From Aricia agestis (Eukaryota > Arthropoda > Insecta > Lepidoptera > Lycaenidae), in NCBI RefSeq assembly GCF_905147365.1, contig NC_056425.1:10361501-10425500 (forward strand): a stretch of DNA of 64,000 nt. The letters are read 5' to 3'. Both the position numbers and the translations under genes were made by a program. The notes below the pieces were generated by a model. It was not told the DNA's origin and did not search any database. It worked only from the letters and a program-made list of their open reading frames with translations. Shown here piece by piece: positions 11,716 to 24,325 of the stretch. Every line of letters begins with the position of its first letter. Position 1 is the stretch's first letter.

Positions 11716-12040
11716 TCCTAAAGGATTCCATTTCAGGAAAGGCGACCATCGTATTCCTCTCGCTATATAGCTCACTATCCAATAAGAGAAACAAGTAGAA
11801 GCAAATTAAATAAAAAAACATGCGAGATTTTTTTTTATTTATTTTAAGATAAACGAAGCATTCAGGCAATATATGGTCACCCATGACTGACCACGTTCCG
11901 TACTCGTGCTGGATATTGCTCGTTTGTAACCAATTAACACTGTAATTCCTTTACACCAATATAATTCTTTAATTACTGTATATTATATAAAAAATATAAA
12001 TGAGTACCTTTATCCATATCCATACTTCCATATCCATACT

Positions 12041-12236
12041 AAAATTATAAATGTGTCTGTCTGTTTGTCTGTTACCTCTTCACGCCCAAACCGCTAAACC
12101 GATTTTGCTGAAATTTGGTATGGAGACACTTTGAGTCCCGGGAAAGGACATAGGATACTTTTCATTCCGGAAGAATGTACGGTTCCCGCGCGATAAACGA
12201 GTTTTGGCGCAACGGAGTTGCGGGGGTCATTTAGTT
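12041..12236 (+). mobile_element. Helitron-like non-coding repeat
   Basis: Contains TTACCTCTTCACGCCCAAAC and CGCGATAAACGAGTTTTGGC. The same unit recurs at 28838-29010 (minus), 30632-30795, 62428-62632 and 63410-63580. Non-coding. Confidence 0.55.
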
Positions 12237-12853
12237 AAGAATCAACACTTGTAATGATCTACCTGTCATGGTGTTTAAGGTCCATAATTTAATTATATTT
12301 AATATTTTATTTAACCCCGATTATAGGATGCTATATAATATGTATTTGGCTCTAATAAAATTACAGATTACTGAGTAAAATAATAATAATTATTATTTTT
12401 ACTTTAAATTCTGAGGAGGTGTTAGTTACTTAAATTCAACTAAACTACTGCACCCTAATCTTGTTGATTTCGATGGTCAATGAGTTAAAATTCTTATTTT
12501 TTTATTCAAACGATGATAGTTTGTTGTAATGTTTTCTAAAAATAACGACCCCGAGGTATAACAGTATATATTTTGCCAAATTAATAGAGCCATTATCCAG
12601 TCGCGTGCTGTTATATAATGGTGGCAAAACCCAATACGGTAGTTTCGACCGCTAATCGTTATGTATGAACTTTTTAACTGACCAATATTTATCTAATTGG
12701 CAGCCGATTTGCATGAAAAAGAGATTTTAACATCAGCATCATCGATATGGGACGATGGGTCAGTTGTCGAGCAAGTCTTTATCTATAGGAGGTTGGCAGT
12801 CTTTGGGGACCTATAAGATGCTGATGACTGTTTCCACTAATCATTGTCTAGAA

Positions 12854-13112
12854 CAGGGGTCATCAATTACTTTCGCTTGGGATCCGTTTTAAGAAATAAA
12901 ATATCCTTCGCGGTCCACACAACACATAAAAAAATTAAACAAATGTAATTAAGGAACTTACAAACCTATTTATTTGTATCAATCAGAAAAGTAAAAATTT
13001 TTGTTTTTACGTCATGTTCATAAGTTCATTTTCGAATATCTTGGTGCGCACACAATGGGTCGTGGCGCGGCGGTCCGGATGCGGATCGCGGTCCGCCATT
13101 TGGTGACCCCTG
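12854..13112. mobile_element. hAT-type MITE, CAGGGGTCA end
   Basis: Ends CAGGGGTCATCAATTAC and TTTGGTGACCCCTG, with TGTCTAGAA on both sides (two bases offset on the right). It contains the GCGGTCCGGATGCGGATCGC segment. Confidence 0.7.
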
Positions 13113-13889
13113 GATGTCTAGAATGATGGGTTAGGTTTCAAGTATGTTTATTCGGGCGGTCACTTATTGTAGTATTACGTACGTTCTGTGTTAGTTTAAC
13201 AGATTGGGGCCACCCCCCTTTAAAGGCTGACGGCAATCCTTGGGTGGTTTTAGTTGGTCGGTTTATGCTTCTTGTCGGCCAATCGCACATACCCTCTGGC
13301 GATTCATTTCACCCACTAAATATTCAATTATGTACGCTCATTCTTATGGTCAAAGGAATTAGCTAACTGCATTCATCAACATAAGAGACATTGCCGGTAT
13401 TTCCGCTAAGGGACATTTTTGAGGGTCCGGATAGTGAAAACATCCATTCGTTGCACCTGTTTTTTCAGATGTTACTGTACCAATTAAGCACAACAGACAG
13501 ATCAACCGTTCGTTCTGTTTATTATGGTTTAAGCCAAAAAGTTAAGAAAAATCTCAATAACCAACGTCTTTCAAAGTTCGAGACAAGAACAAGTAACATA
13601 AGACTCTTAAAATAGTCTTTATTTTGTAAGTTTATGGATTTAACTTTTCCTATTTGTTTTGTTGTTACTTTACAAAATACAAGAACATTTAACCGATCCT
13701 CATGCTGCTATTAAGTTTTCAACAATAGGTAAGGATGATGAAATACCGCTATTAAAACAAGAACTGTTACATCATCGTAAAATTAGAAAAGTTAGGATGT
13801 TATTCCAATATGGGCTAGCTACTATATTGTCCAGGATGAAACCATGACCTATTTATAACAAGATCCTATATGATGAGGGTACAAATCTA
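13113..13889. other. no supported gene; unassigned open frames
   Basis: Open frames of 74 (13391-13615) and 62 (13659-13847) residues on the plus strand have no recognisable motif and no signal peptide, and no splice partner was found. They could be decayed transposon coding sequence. Confidence 0.35.
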
Positions 13890-14047
13890 AGGCCCGTATA
13901 AATAGTCAGTACTTAAGATGCGACCCTGTCTCAAGATGCGGTTCGGCTCTGTGATTGGTCCAAATTTTGACAGCCAACCAATCACAGAGCCTGAACCGTG
14001 TCTTGAGACCGAGATGCATCTTGAGTACTGACTATTTATACAAGCCT
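13890..14047. mobile_element. Palindromic MITE with CCGTATAAATAGTCAGTACT ends
   Basis: Arms run from GGCCCGTATAAATAGTCAGT to the complement ACTGACTATTTATACAAGCC. The CTCTGTGATTGGT inner arms continue the pairing, leaving a loop of about 15 bp. Confidence 0.75.
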
Positions 14048-14910
14048 AAGAGTTGAGCAGGAGTAGGAGCAGAGTCTAGGAGTTGTCCGCAATTGTGATC
14101 TGCAAATTGGTATAGACTATTTTCAGTGACAAGAACCAAGTCACGACTGGCGATAGACGGACCGCATGTTCCAGTCGGGAACTGCTCTAGAGCGGTCGCG
14201 TTGAAATTTGCACCGACCGCTCAAGAACCTCTCGAGCAGTCCGTGTATTGCAGATATGAATTTAGTATGGAAACTACAGATTGCCGTGCAGTCCGTCGGC
14301 CGGTCTTATAGTGGTTTCGCCAATCGTCGTCTAAGAAGCACTTCAAGAAAATATGCATGGAAGCCCAGAGAGGTCCTTTTCTAATGAATGCGGCAAACTG
14401 ACTGAGCAGCGCGCGTTTTGTTGCTAGCTGCTACCCAGTACAGGAATGCATATTCATCTTCGGAAAATTACCTAATAACCGCAGCTTCCTATTTATTCAA
14501 GTCTCCAGCGATTTCTAAAGAATGCTATTGGGAGGATGCGCTCGTATCCGTACTGCCGATTTCTGTAAGGCATCCCTTATAAGATAATAACGAGGGCTTC
14601 AAAGGAAAATGAACTTTACGTAAAATACTTATGTCTCAATTTCGGTGCAGCTGAAATTGTATTGTTATAGTCCAAGAGGCAAATACAGTTACATTTTTTA
14701 TAATATTTTTGTTTTACAATGGTAATAATGCTTGCATAGAAAAAGGACAAAGTATTTTACTGTTATGAGTAGGACAATAATATGCACAGTACATGTTTTT
14801 GGTATATCTTAGGATATATTCTTTTCGTATTTTAATATCTGGAGCCTAGGATCTTTTTTATAAAAACATTTCTAATTAAAAATAATATTCTAATTAAAAT
14901 ATTTTGTAAC
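14048..14910. other. no supported gene
   Basis: Mixed-composition sequence. A 61-residue frame at 14126-14311 shows no motif. The segment around 14126-14420 is more GC-rich than its surroundings and could be transposon-derived, but no ends were identified. Confidence 0.35.
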
Positions 14911-15105
14911 TGTTATTGAACATGACACTCAATTATGAAGTTGACAGTCAGCTGCCAAACTACGAAAAAATGAAACGAACACGGCTATTTAATAAATCCT
15001 AACAATTTCTGTCAGAACTGTTAGGATGTTATTGAACATGACACTCAATTATGAAGTTGACAGTCAGCTGCCAAACTACGAAAAAATGAAACGAACACGG
15101 CTATT
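14911..15105. repeat. 79-bp direct repeat, two copies
   Basis: Copies at 14911-14989 and 15027-15105 appear identical and are separated by 37 bp. The unit contains AGTTGACAGTCAGCTGCC and ACGAACACGGCTATT. It lies about 400 bp upstream of the first Ala-rich gene. Confidence 0.85.
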
Positions 15106-15426
15106 AGTTCAAACATGATTTTTCTCTGAACTTTCTCTGAATCTATAATTTGCTCATGATACGTCTACTGTGCAAAGTGCATGCTAGAGACAGCTTCGCT
15201 TTTATCATAATATTGAGTCACCTTACACCTATGAAGGCCCAACTTAATAGGTGACCCACTTCTTATCATTTCAGGCGTTGGTGCCCGGCCTACGGCGGCG
15301 CCTGGTCAACCGTAGCGTTGCACACACTCGTTCATATTTCTTTTCGTACCGAGTAATGATATTCAAATAGGGCGGCGTTGTATGTCTGTTTAGCATTGTT
15401 AATTGATGTTAATAATTTTGTTGCAG

Positions 15427-15467
15427 TATAAAAATGCAGGCAATTCGCAGAAGGTATTATTATCATT
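15427..15467 (+). promoter_or_regulatory. Core promoter of the first Ala-rich gene
   Basis: TATAAAA at 15427-15433 and an initiator-like TCATT at about 15463 give a leader of about 45 bases before the ATG at 15510. Confidence 0.6.
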
Positions 15468-15509
15468 TGAATTCTTCTGTTAAAGTGTCGTCCAGCAGGT
15501 TAATACAAA

Positions 15510-16602
15510 ATGTCCAAGCTTACGGTAAATAATTTAATTGGTGGATTATTAATATAATAAATAAGTGAAGGATTTAAGTTATTAACGTTGTTAAATAATT
15601 TCAGATTCTCTTTGTCATCGTCGCAGTGTGTGAGGTGCTCGGAGATGGTTGGTTCAAATATTTTTTAAAAATTATTAAAGATGATTTTGGTTTTGAAAAA
15701 AAAACATTTTCTAGTTTTTTGCAAGCAATTGTATATAAATATTTTGGCGAATTTTGTATTTTTTAGAGCTAAATAATTAAAAATTATTTCTGTTAATAAA
15801 AAAAATTGATTAATTTTAATAGTTTAATACCCTGCCATAATAAATAATATATTTCCCTGCAGCAGGCAAGGACTCCCAAGCCCAACCGAGTGGTATTAGC
15901 CCAGTCATCCTAGGAAATGGCTTGGGACTCGGAGGACTCGGACTAGCTGGACTCGGCGCCGCCGCCCCCGGCATCAACGGCATCGGCCTGGGCAACAGCG
16001 CCTCCCTCAACAACGCCGCCGCCGTTGGAGCCGCCCAGCTCAGCGCCATCCAAAACGCGCAGGCCGTCCAAGCCACGCAGATCAACAACGCCGCCGCCGC
16101 CGCCATCCAGGGCGCCCGCGTCACGGAGGCCGCCGCCCGCGCCGGCCAGGCCAACGCCATCCAGAACGCCCAGGCTCTCGACGCCGCTAGCATCGCCAAC
16201 GCGCAGCGCGCTCAGGCCGCCGCTATAGAGAACGCCCGCGCCGTGGAGGCCGCGAGACGCGCCGCCGCCGCCGCCCAGTACGAGCTCGCCCGCGCCGCCG
16301 AGGCCGAGCGCGTCGCCAACGCCGCCCGCATTCAGGCCGCCGCCATCGCCAACGCGCGCGCCGTAGAGGCCAACCGCATCGCCAACGCCGCGAGAGCCCA
16401 GGCCGCCGCCGTCGCCACCAGCGCCGCCCAGGCCCAGGCCGTCGCCGACACCGTCGCCAGGAACGCGGAGGGTCTCGGTCTGGTCGGCAACGGCCTCGGT
16501 CTGCTCGGCAACGGTGCCGTCATCCAGGCCGCCCCCGTCGCCGTCAGCGGCCTCGGCCTCGGCAACTACGGTCTCGGAGGACTCGGCTACGGCAAACACT
16601 AG
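15510..16602 (+). CDS. Secreted Ala-rich helical protein (paralog 1), three exons
   Basis: Exons 15510-15524, 15605-15647 and 15863-16602 join in phases 0 and 1 to 265 residues. The acceptor is a tandem CAGCAG, so an isoform lacking one Ala is possible (start 15866). The signal peptide is MSKLTILFVIVAVCEVLG. Residues about 21-68 are Gly/Leu-rich (GLGLGGLGLAGLG). Residues about 69-221 are Ala-rich without Pro or Gly runs, built of 11-residue units such as IENARAVEAAR and 7-8-residue spacers, predicting one long helix or coiled coil. The C-terminal 44 residues are again Gly/Leu-rich and end GYGKH. This block structure suggests a fibrous extracellular protein, which is inferred. Codons are strongly GCC-biased. 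A close paralog lies at 24396-26786. AATAAA follows near 16720. Confidence 0.9.
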
Positions 16603-17373
16603 GCGGCGCACTCATCGAACCAAAATGTCATAGATAGAAAAATTCAATTTCTACATCCATTTCATCTGTTCTCATTGAAATGGTTCGCGGCATGATTAAG
16701 AATTCGAATGTAAATAAACTATCAATAAATAATACGACCGCAGTTTCTGTTTGTCATCTCTATGTGATGTTACGAGAACCGTAGATAAAACATTGCAGGT
16801 TTCTCTTCGATGATTAATTTTTGCCGGGAACGGAGGTAAAGGAAGCTACCTAAAAGAATATGACATTATGGCTCACAGAAAATCCCTCATCTATTTGTCT
16901 TTACGTCAACTCTGGCTAATAAAGCAACTGCAAGTGCAACAAGCAACTGATATGATTGCTATGGAGCTTACATTTTATGGTAGCATATACGTGTTTTACA
17001 AATTACAAGTCGGCTAATAAGTTTGACCTCAATATTCGCACAAAATGCGTGCAGGAGATATTCAAATCAGTGGAAAATTCAGTTCATCCAAATAGTACAC
17101 CTCCGATAGTCATATCTGAGTACATAATATTAAGAGACTAGTGATATTTTATTGATTTTATCAAAAACGTTACATATTAATTACTTACCTACGCAGATCT
17201 TTTTAAAGAGTATTCCAAAAAAAGTGATGTAATTTTACACCCTAAACTTAAAATAAGATATAAGTTGAGATCATTTTCAACTTATCTCTTCGAAAGCATA
17301 AACAAACGATGTGATTTAATTTGTGATAAATCGAAATGATGAATAGCAAATGACCCTACCTAAGGTAACAGCC
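16603..17373. other. 3' flank, no gene seen
   Basis: Holds the 3' untranslated region with AATAAA signals around 16712-16730 on the plus strand. The rest is AT-rich with one motif-free frame at 16956-17141. Confidence 0.5.
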
Positions 17374-17530
17374 CCCCTAGACAATGGCAAAGCGCTAACG
17401 CTAACGCTAGCGCTACAAAATGCATGCGATTTGACATAAGTCATCGCTTCGCTAGCGAATACTAATGTCAAATCCATACATTTTGTAGCGTTAGTGTTAG
17501 CGCTAGCGTTAGCGTTTTGCCACGTGTCTA
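17374..17530. mobile_element. Palindromic MITE, GGGCCTAGACAAG family, copy 2
   Basis: Ends CCCCCTAGACAATGGC and TTTGCCACGTGTCTA. The arms carry repeated CTAACG/CTAGCG units, and the centre is CATCGCTTCGCTAGCG as in the copies at 6283 and 33999. Confidence 0.7.
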
Positions 17531-17657
17531 AATTATCAGAAGATCAATTAATATATTTTTTTACCGCCTTTGCGTTCTTGTATCTTTGCTGAATGAATGT
17601 TTGTACAATATCTTGAACGCAATAAAGTATATTCTATTCTATTCTAATAATAATTAA

Positions 17658-17840
17658 CTAGTTATTTGACTTGTATTCGATAAAACACGAATAAAGTGAC
17701 ATTTTCTAAAAATGATTTCTAGCTAGATCGATTTATCGCCACCGAAACCCCCTACATACTAAATTTCATGAAAATCGTTGGAGCCGATTCCGAGATTCCA
17801 ATTATATATATATACAAGAATTGCTCGTTTAAAGTATTTA
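17658..17840 (+). mobile_element. Repeat CTAGYTATTTGAC...GCTCGTTTAAAG, copy 1
   Basis: A unit of about 190 bp with CCCCGAAACCCCCTA and ACAAGAATTGCTCG blocks. Further copies lie at 25786-25990 and 31045-31254, each inside intron 2 of a secreted-protein gene. Non-coding. Confidence 0.65.
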
Positions 17841-18291
17841 AGATAATAATTTTTTTCTCTACCCAAAGAATGAGCAAAAATTCAGCAAGATTTTGGAACT
17901 AACAGTGCATAAAATAAATGTCAGGAAAGTTAATTTGAGATAAAAATATTTCTATCAGAACTGGAATACCACGACTTATAACAATGCCTCTCGTCCGCGA
18001 GTGAAATTGCTACTATAGACAAGTGTAGCGTGAAGTCCAAAAACCTTCAATTGTGACTGGTTTTAGCGGTGGACCAAGTCCGCGAGGGCCAGACCATTCT
18101 CAGTTTCGTAAAGCTAAAAGTTTACCTGTTTGTGGCCTTTACAGAGGTAAGAACGACCAGCAACTATGGAGTTTCGGTTACTTTAGGAGGTATCCAGTTC
18201 TGAAGGTCTACCTGACCTTCCAGAAATAGTAAAGCTCAATTTCATAGCTTATAATTCTTCGCGGTAAGTGGAGGGATCTTGTCTTCCAGTG

Positions 18292-18389
18292 CCGGACATT
18301 TTTGACAGTTGCTTCCCACTGCTAGACACTCTCAAATTCTAATATTTTAAGAAAATTTAAGGGTGTCTGGCAGCTGTCAAAAATGTCCA
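18292..18389. repeat. Short inverted repeat
   Basis: GGACATTTTTGACAG and its complement CTGTCAAAAATGTCC enclose about 70 bp that also pair partly. Probably a small MITE. Confidence 0.6.
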
Positions 18390-19107
18390 TGTTTTTTTAT
18401 TGTCTCACTGTAACTAATCAAATTTTGTATACTCACTTCTGAATTCTGATCCTACAGTCGAGATCATTCATCTCCTGTACCAAACTCTTAATTACAACCT
18501 CAAAGTATAAGACAAAACAACATTTGCCAGGTCAGCTGATCTACATACATAATTCCAATGCATTATTTAAATCGTGTTTTGTTTCTATGATTTCGATAAG
18601 AATGTAAACGAATGAAGCCTTTTTTATTAAAAAAAAAGGATTATTATATCGATTTTAAAAAATATTAAGGTTTCAAGCGTTATGTATTTTGCTAATATGT
18701 ATCTACAGGAATAAAAAAATAAAAATTGAGAATAAGTGAATATGCAATTTCGAAAAGGGCACATATCTGTAAACTTAGAATGTTCAGGAACTAAAAAAAA
18801 CTAAATATTTTCCAAACCATGTATTATATTCTAAAAGTAGTTATTGAGTAACATTTTGGTATTGATTTGCTTTCAAAAATGATTCAAATGATTTATTTTA
18901 ATATTGATTTAAATTTGTTATTAGATATTTAATAATTGTGAGAAGTGCCCTTTTCGAAATTAGGACTAATTGGGTACAATAAATGAAACAAAAAAATCAT
19001 AAGAAACTTGTGTATCTTTTATTTTAAGCATCTTAAATCAAACATATTATTAAAATTAGACATGCGTAACACGCTTTTATTAGAAATCTTCTTCTGCAGC
19101 TTCTCTT

Positions 19108-19356
19108 TCAGTACCTAGTTGTAGGCCAATGTAAGATTTCTTCATAAAAATCTATAAATTCAGCCGGTATGTATTGCTTCACCTTTGAAATGTCTGCAAT
19201 CTTTAGATGGTTTATAGGTACTTTACCACTATACAGGGTGTCAAAAGACCGCTTCCGATAACTTCGTGGGGTTATTATAGGGCATGAGATATATCCATTG
19301 GTGCAAGAAATTTTCATGTAATCGCCAGTTTTTAAAATAGTCAAAATTTTCAACAC
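19108..19356 (-). pseudogene. C-terminal fragment of an element-encoded protein
   Basis: An 82-codon minus-strand frame inside the 4-kb element. The segment KQYIPAEFIDFYEEILHWP resembles the C-terminal end of a multicopy, transposon-like insect protein family whose N-terminal part may be the fragment at 22254-22436. This recognition is from memory of the family pattern and needs a search. Confidence 0.45.
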
Positions 19357-21463
19357 GCAATGTATAATGCGTGCAGTTAATGCGCGATAATATCGCCCGC
19401 CGCCGATGAATGAAACCCCGGGCCGAGCCGGCCCCCCCGCGCCGCCCGCGCCGAATACCGCGCGCGCGGCTATGCGCTAGTCATGAGTTAAGACAAAACA
19501 GCTGATCGTGGTGTGCCCTATACCCTAGCCCGTAGGTAGTGAATAAACCACCAATATTGTAATGATTATTAAATTACAATAGTTTTCACGATTTAACAAA
19601 ATGTTACAATTTATTAATTACCGTTTCTCAGGTTTTTACTCAAAAATACTCAGTTTTTACTTCCGGCCAAAAAGGAAAAGAAATCATAATTCACATCCAA
19701 TCATCATCCGATTTACACATCTGTAAAAATACATACACAGTTACCTACTGCACCTATCAATACCTATCAATGGAAAACATACGTGATAACATGTTCACTG
19801 ACCTGTGATCAGCTGTCTGCTTTTATGAAATGCAGTTCGAACTGTGCTCCATGATCCATCTAACTCGATGTAGATTGCAGAGTTATTCAACACTTAACAA
19901 AAGTAATTACAGGAGACATTCCAATTCTTTAAACACTTTTTATTGCACTGTTTAAACCGCACTATCGTCTATCGACGACGATGTTCACCTGTTCCTTAAA
20001 GCATCGCACATTCATCGGACGTATCTTGTCACGGCCCGTTATTAATTACAAACATAAAAAAAATAGTTAACAATACACAAAACAAGCAATAATATGACAA
20101 CATCTAAACGTAAAATTACAAAACTTAAACAAAAACGTCACAATACCTACACCAGCACGGCGCGTGTTAGACAGCCGACTGAACAAAATTGAAGAAAGAA
20201 CTTTGTAAAATAATAGGGATGTATCCCTGTGCAATGTGAATATTTTGAGTAATCGATAATTTTTTTATCGATAAATCGTATTAATTGTTTTACATACGAG
20301 TTTACATTACATATTGATTACTGTCAAACTAAAAATAAACAAATACCTACTCAATATTAAGAAAAGCGACAATAATTAAAAGTTATTTAATTAATTAGGT
20401 ATTAAAGTATTTTAGACGCGCATAACGCGTACCACGGTATAACAATCACTTTATCACGATAATGTAGGTATCGAATTTAAAAAATGAGATGAGATCTACT
20501 AAATAATAGTTATAATTTTTATTATTTAATGGTAATTTAAATATCGACTAAATAGTATTGAATTTATAGGGTACAACACTTAGATTGTCCTTGAAATGGA
20601 TTAGCGACACGTGCGTCGGGCACCTGCAGAGCGGCGCGCTTTGTCGGCGCCGCGATCAAAGCAAGCCGCCGCCGTTCGGTGTCTTTTGACTACTTCCGAA
20701 AGTCGATACACGACGAACATTATTTCAAAAATTAAAATAGATTTTTTAATTTAGTAGCCATTTGAGCATTGAGGTAATAGGTTGTTAGAGTTGTTAGGAG
20801 ATAAGTTTGATTTTTTAATAATTACTTCAAGTATCAAAACGTGGTAGTATTGTGTAAAGTGTTAATAATTGATTATTATTTCAGTCGTAATAAAATACTT
20901 TGTCTTGTGATACATTTCGTTAACGAGAAGTTTTTTTGACGTTCTTGGTGGTGACTGGTCTTATTGCTTGGTATTAAGGACTATTTTCAAAATGCATAAA
21001 GAAGTAAGAACACTTGAACTCAACATTTTTCACGTAAGTTAATTGCCAGTTTTATGTATGAGGTTTTTTCGTGTATCATCTGTTATTTCGATTGATAAGT
21101 GACGATTGCGGATAAACAGTTCATCCGCATAGGTTTCGTTACTTACGATGAACTTTTTAACGAGTCTAATAATCTTAGAAGTTTGCCATACTGTCGTAAG
21201 TTGTTACACATGCACAGACAGTTACTTACAGTTTTCTACATGAGCTACCATTAAACTCTTAACACTGCAAGTAGCTTAGATGAGAGGTCAGAGGTCAGAG
21301 TTCTAAGTTCCACGTCATGGTGACCTTCATGGGTTTGAAATTGAAAAGACACCACATACATTAGGGTTTCTGTGTGTTCTGTCGTAACTCGTAGTGTATC
21401 GTCATTCGTCGCATACGACCTTTCGACTTAGCGTGCGTAGGCCGGAGCTAACAGCTGATTAAC

Positions 21464-21516
21464 GCGGTCAACGTTCTCGGGTTTGTACCTACTCGGAACA
21501 CGAGAACGTTGACCGC
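21464..21516. repeat. 16-bp perfect hairpin
   Basis: GCGGTCAACGTTCTCG at 21464-21479 pairs with its complement at 21501-21516 around a 21-base loop, inside the 4-kb element. Confidence 0.8.
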
Positions 21517-21745
21517 GCGCTTGCAAATGCTTATTGGGGTAAAAATAATAAAATTTAAAAAAATATTTTAAAATATTTTTCTATGTGGTTTATTATCATG
21601 TTTAAAGGGTTTTAATTATAAAAAAATAAAGAATAAAAAATTTAAAAAAATTAAAAAAAAATTAAAAAAAAATTAAAAAAAAATACATATTCGTAATCAG
21701 AAAATGTAGTATAATCATACCCCAAAGTTATCGGAAGTGGTCTTA

Positions 21746-22436
21746 TTACACCCTGTATGCTGAATTTGTTTGGTTAGGCAAGTTACTACAAGTACCCTTT
21801 ACTTTTGAAAGATTATATACTTCTTGAGAAATGTCACTATCTATATAGCTTTTTGCGAGTACTTCACCAGGTTTTCTTGGGTCAAAAACAAACTCGTAAT
21901 AAGTCGATACTTGAAAAGTAACTTTTTGACTTTTAGGTACATTTTTTCCGTAACTTCTCACTGATAAAGGTTTGGCTTTAAAATTTATCTGAGCCCATTT
22001 CTTGAAATCTATAATGTCTTCCGTATTGACTTTTTCAACGTTAAATTTCTCCGTGTTGGGGGGCAACATTTTTGGGGGCATCTGAAATAATATTGGTCAA
22101 CAATAACTTAAATCAATAAAAAAAAAAACAAACATGAAACTGATTAATATCATTAAAATCATTACGAACGTCGTAAAATAATCTAGGCCATCGTTTTAAA
22201 TTAATACAAATAATATGAAACTATGTGGGTACCTATATTAATAATCAATGAACTTACCGGCATCTTGCTCCTGTTTGTCGTCCTGGTACTCTTCTCCCTT
22301 TGTGGTTAATATGTGGTAAACCTTTAATTTTGGAAGTTCTGATGACAACATGTTTATAGTTCTCTTGATTTCTTACTCCTCTTTTCTTTTTTTTCGGAAT
22401 TTCATTATCGGAATCAGAAGAACTCATTGTGTGCAC
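21746..22436 (-). pseudogene. Degenerate element-encoded gene, two exon-like parts
   Basis: The part at 22254-22436 starts in an acidic then Lys-rich stretch (MSSSDSDNEIPKKKKRG) and ends KTGARC-type (RQTGARCR) at a strong donor. The second part follows acceptor TATTTCAG at 22082. Joining the two keeps a short Cys-containing stretch (RCRCPQKCC) but soon hits a stop, while the long frame 21746-22081 is in another phase. So the copy looks internally deleted or frameshifted. The N-terminal pattern resembles a multicopy insect transposon-like protein family. Confidence 0.5.
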
Positions 22437-22873
22437 TTATAATGTCACTAATGGCCGTGTTAATTATCCACTGTCAATACAATGACTGATGCAATATTTA
22501 CTTGCATTACAATTTACATCATACTTACTAACGAAAGAGACAGATATATTTTGCTTCAACGTTCGTATTTTTAATTCAATAAGTTCGAAAAGGGCACATC
22601 TCTGGGAGTTGTGACCTTTTCGAAATTGTTTCTGTACTGACTATGACGTTGCTAGTCGAAAGAATAACAGAGATGTGCTCTTTTCGATCATAATGGATGA
22701 AGGCAAGCATTTACACCACATTTATGAAAAAAAACCTATTAGGCAAAAAATGCGACATGTGCCCTTTTCGAAATTGCACATTCAAGTATTCTTGTCCTTT
22801 ATATTAAATTGTATTAATCTCTACAAACCCAAAGATTAGAGAGAGTAGAACTACGAAATAATATAAATACTGA

Positions 22874-23072
22874 CAGGCGCGGTCGCAACCTGAAATTTGG
22901 GGGGGGGGGGGGGGGGGGGGGGTCACTCAGTAGTCACTACACTATTTTTTTTTATCTGCGCCCTCGGACGGTTCTGGGTTTTATTTTATTTTCAATTTTA
23001 CCTTAGATTTGGGGGGGGGGGGGGCATGTCCCCTGTGTCCCCTGTGACCCCCCCCCCTATGGACCGCGCCTG
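22874..23072. mobile_element. hAT-type MITE with poly-G core
   Basis: Ends CAGGCGCGGTC and GACCGCGCCTG, flanked by identical AATACTGA at 22866-22873 and 23073-23080. The interior has G runs of 25 and 13 bases and a CCCCCCCCC run. Confidence 0.88.
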
Positions 23073-23177
23073 AATACTGACAGATTAAGAAAAAAGACTT
23101 TTAATATTCTTCGGTAGAAAGAAACTCTTTCTTTGTTAACAGCTATAATGATAAGTCTGATTTGAAAAAAATAATAC

Positions 23178-23658
23178 TTAAGAGGATACCACAGCGGCTA
23201 GAGAAATGAAAAAAAAGTACGTGTAATATCTATAGCTGTCTCCCTTACCTCAAGCCTATACCGCAGAACGCGATAGAGACAACTGCAGAAAATCCAGAAA
23301 ATCAACGATTCGTTGTCCCCTGATTCCTTCTCCAAAACTTAACCGATTTAAGTACTTTTTTCATTAAAGATTAAAAAAAGGCTTGAGCTGTGTTCCTATG
23401 TTTTGCTTTTTTTGTATAATCTATCCAAATTTGTTTTCTGGACGTTTGAACACAGTGGAAAATCTGGCCATTTTTTTGGGTTTTTGAACGTTCATATCTT
23501 ATTTAATAATTAAATTATGAAAAAAAGGAAAACATAGGGACATTGTATTAGTGGCCGTAGATATTCAGGAAAAAAATTATAACTCTACTAGCATTATCCA
23601 GGGAGGAAACAGGGGACAACGTTTGTATGGAAAAAATGGCGGTGTGGAATCCTCTTAA
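23178..23658. mobile_element. TTAA-flanked repeat, copy 1
   Basis: Starts TTAAGAGGATACCACA and ends TGTGGAATCCTCTTAA. It is near-identical to 45172-45652 and to a shorter copy at 62717-63113. TTAA on both ends is the target of piggyBac-type elements, but the terminal bases (GAGGAT) are not the usual ones, so the class is open. Confidence 0.75.
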
Positions 23659-24325
23659 CTACTCATGCCAAACGGTGAATTGAGGCACAATAATTCACAA
23701 AGTTCAACGCAAAAAAGAAGTATGAAATTTTTTATTTTGATTGTAGCAGACCGTATAATGACTATAGACCATCACTAAGTACACATGCAGTCCTTAAACT
23801 TTCATTGTAAATTATTGTAATCCATGTTAATTTAATCCAAAGTTAATGGATAAAGGAGTTTTTTCCAATTAATAAATATTCAAAATGCTCCAAACTTCGC
23901 GTACCTCGAATCTTTTAAATAAAACGTGTTGCATACTCAGACTGTGACACGGGCACAATTTGATGCAAATGCGGCCGTTAAGTCGGCGTGTAAATCGACA
24001 TTCGAGGCACGAGAATTGGTCCCTTCTGAAAGATTTAAAATTGATCAACACGCTCTGTAAACTAGTATGGCTTTTAAGGTCGAAATGATACAATATGCAT
24101 TTAGTGTTACAGGTCACCATTAATCGCCCCCAATCAGGCGATTCATCTACATTTGTAAGTTCAGGTTCCTAAGAACCTCAATGTTTTTGGGTGAGCAACT
24201 CGTCAACCATTAGATTCGGTCTATTCAAGCGTTTATTGTTATGTGAGTTGACTGTTCACTTTTTATTTATTAACCAGAAACTAATCGTATTCAAATGCAT
24301 TTTCCTGCATTGCATGTTGGATTTG
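23659..24325. other. no supported gene
   Basis: An 83-residue minus-strand frame (23869-24120) contains several Cys and His residues but no recognised motif, promoter or splice partner. It could be transposon debris. Confidence 0.35.

Larger units (their letters stand above)
18742..22779. mobile_element. 4-kb DNA element with CAATTTCGAAAAGGGCACAT ends
   Basis: The left end (18745) and right end (22779, inverted) share CAATTTCGAAAAGGGCACAT. Further copies of the GAAAAGGGCACAT word occur in both orientations near 18945, 22585, 22615 and 22675, forming sub-terminal arrays. Inside are minus-strand coding remnants (19108-19356, 21746-22436), a hairpin (21464-21516), and GC-rich stretches at 19380-19480 and 20600-20690 unlike the AT-rich surroundings. 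A short plus-strand exon with a strong donor (20992-21033, MHKEVRTLELNIFH then GTAAGT) has no visible partner. I cannot place the element in a superfamily. Confidence 0.7.

Noticed and set aside
15943..16611. 222-residue open frame antisense to the first Ala-rich gene (and similar ones at 26016-26318 and 26378-26761)
   Set aside because: GCC/GNC codon repetition leaves the other strand open by chance. The sense strand has the signal peptide, splice sites and paralog.
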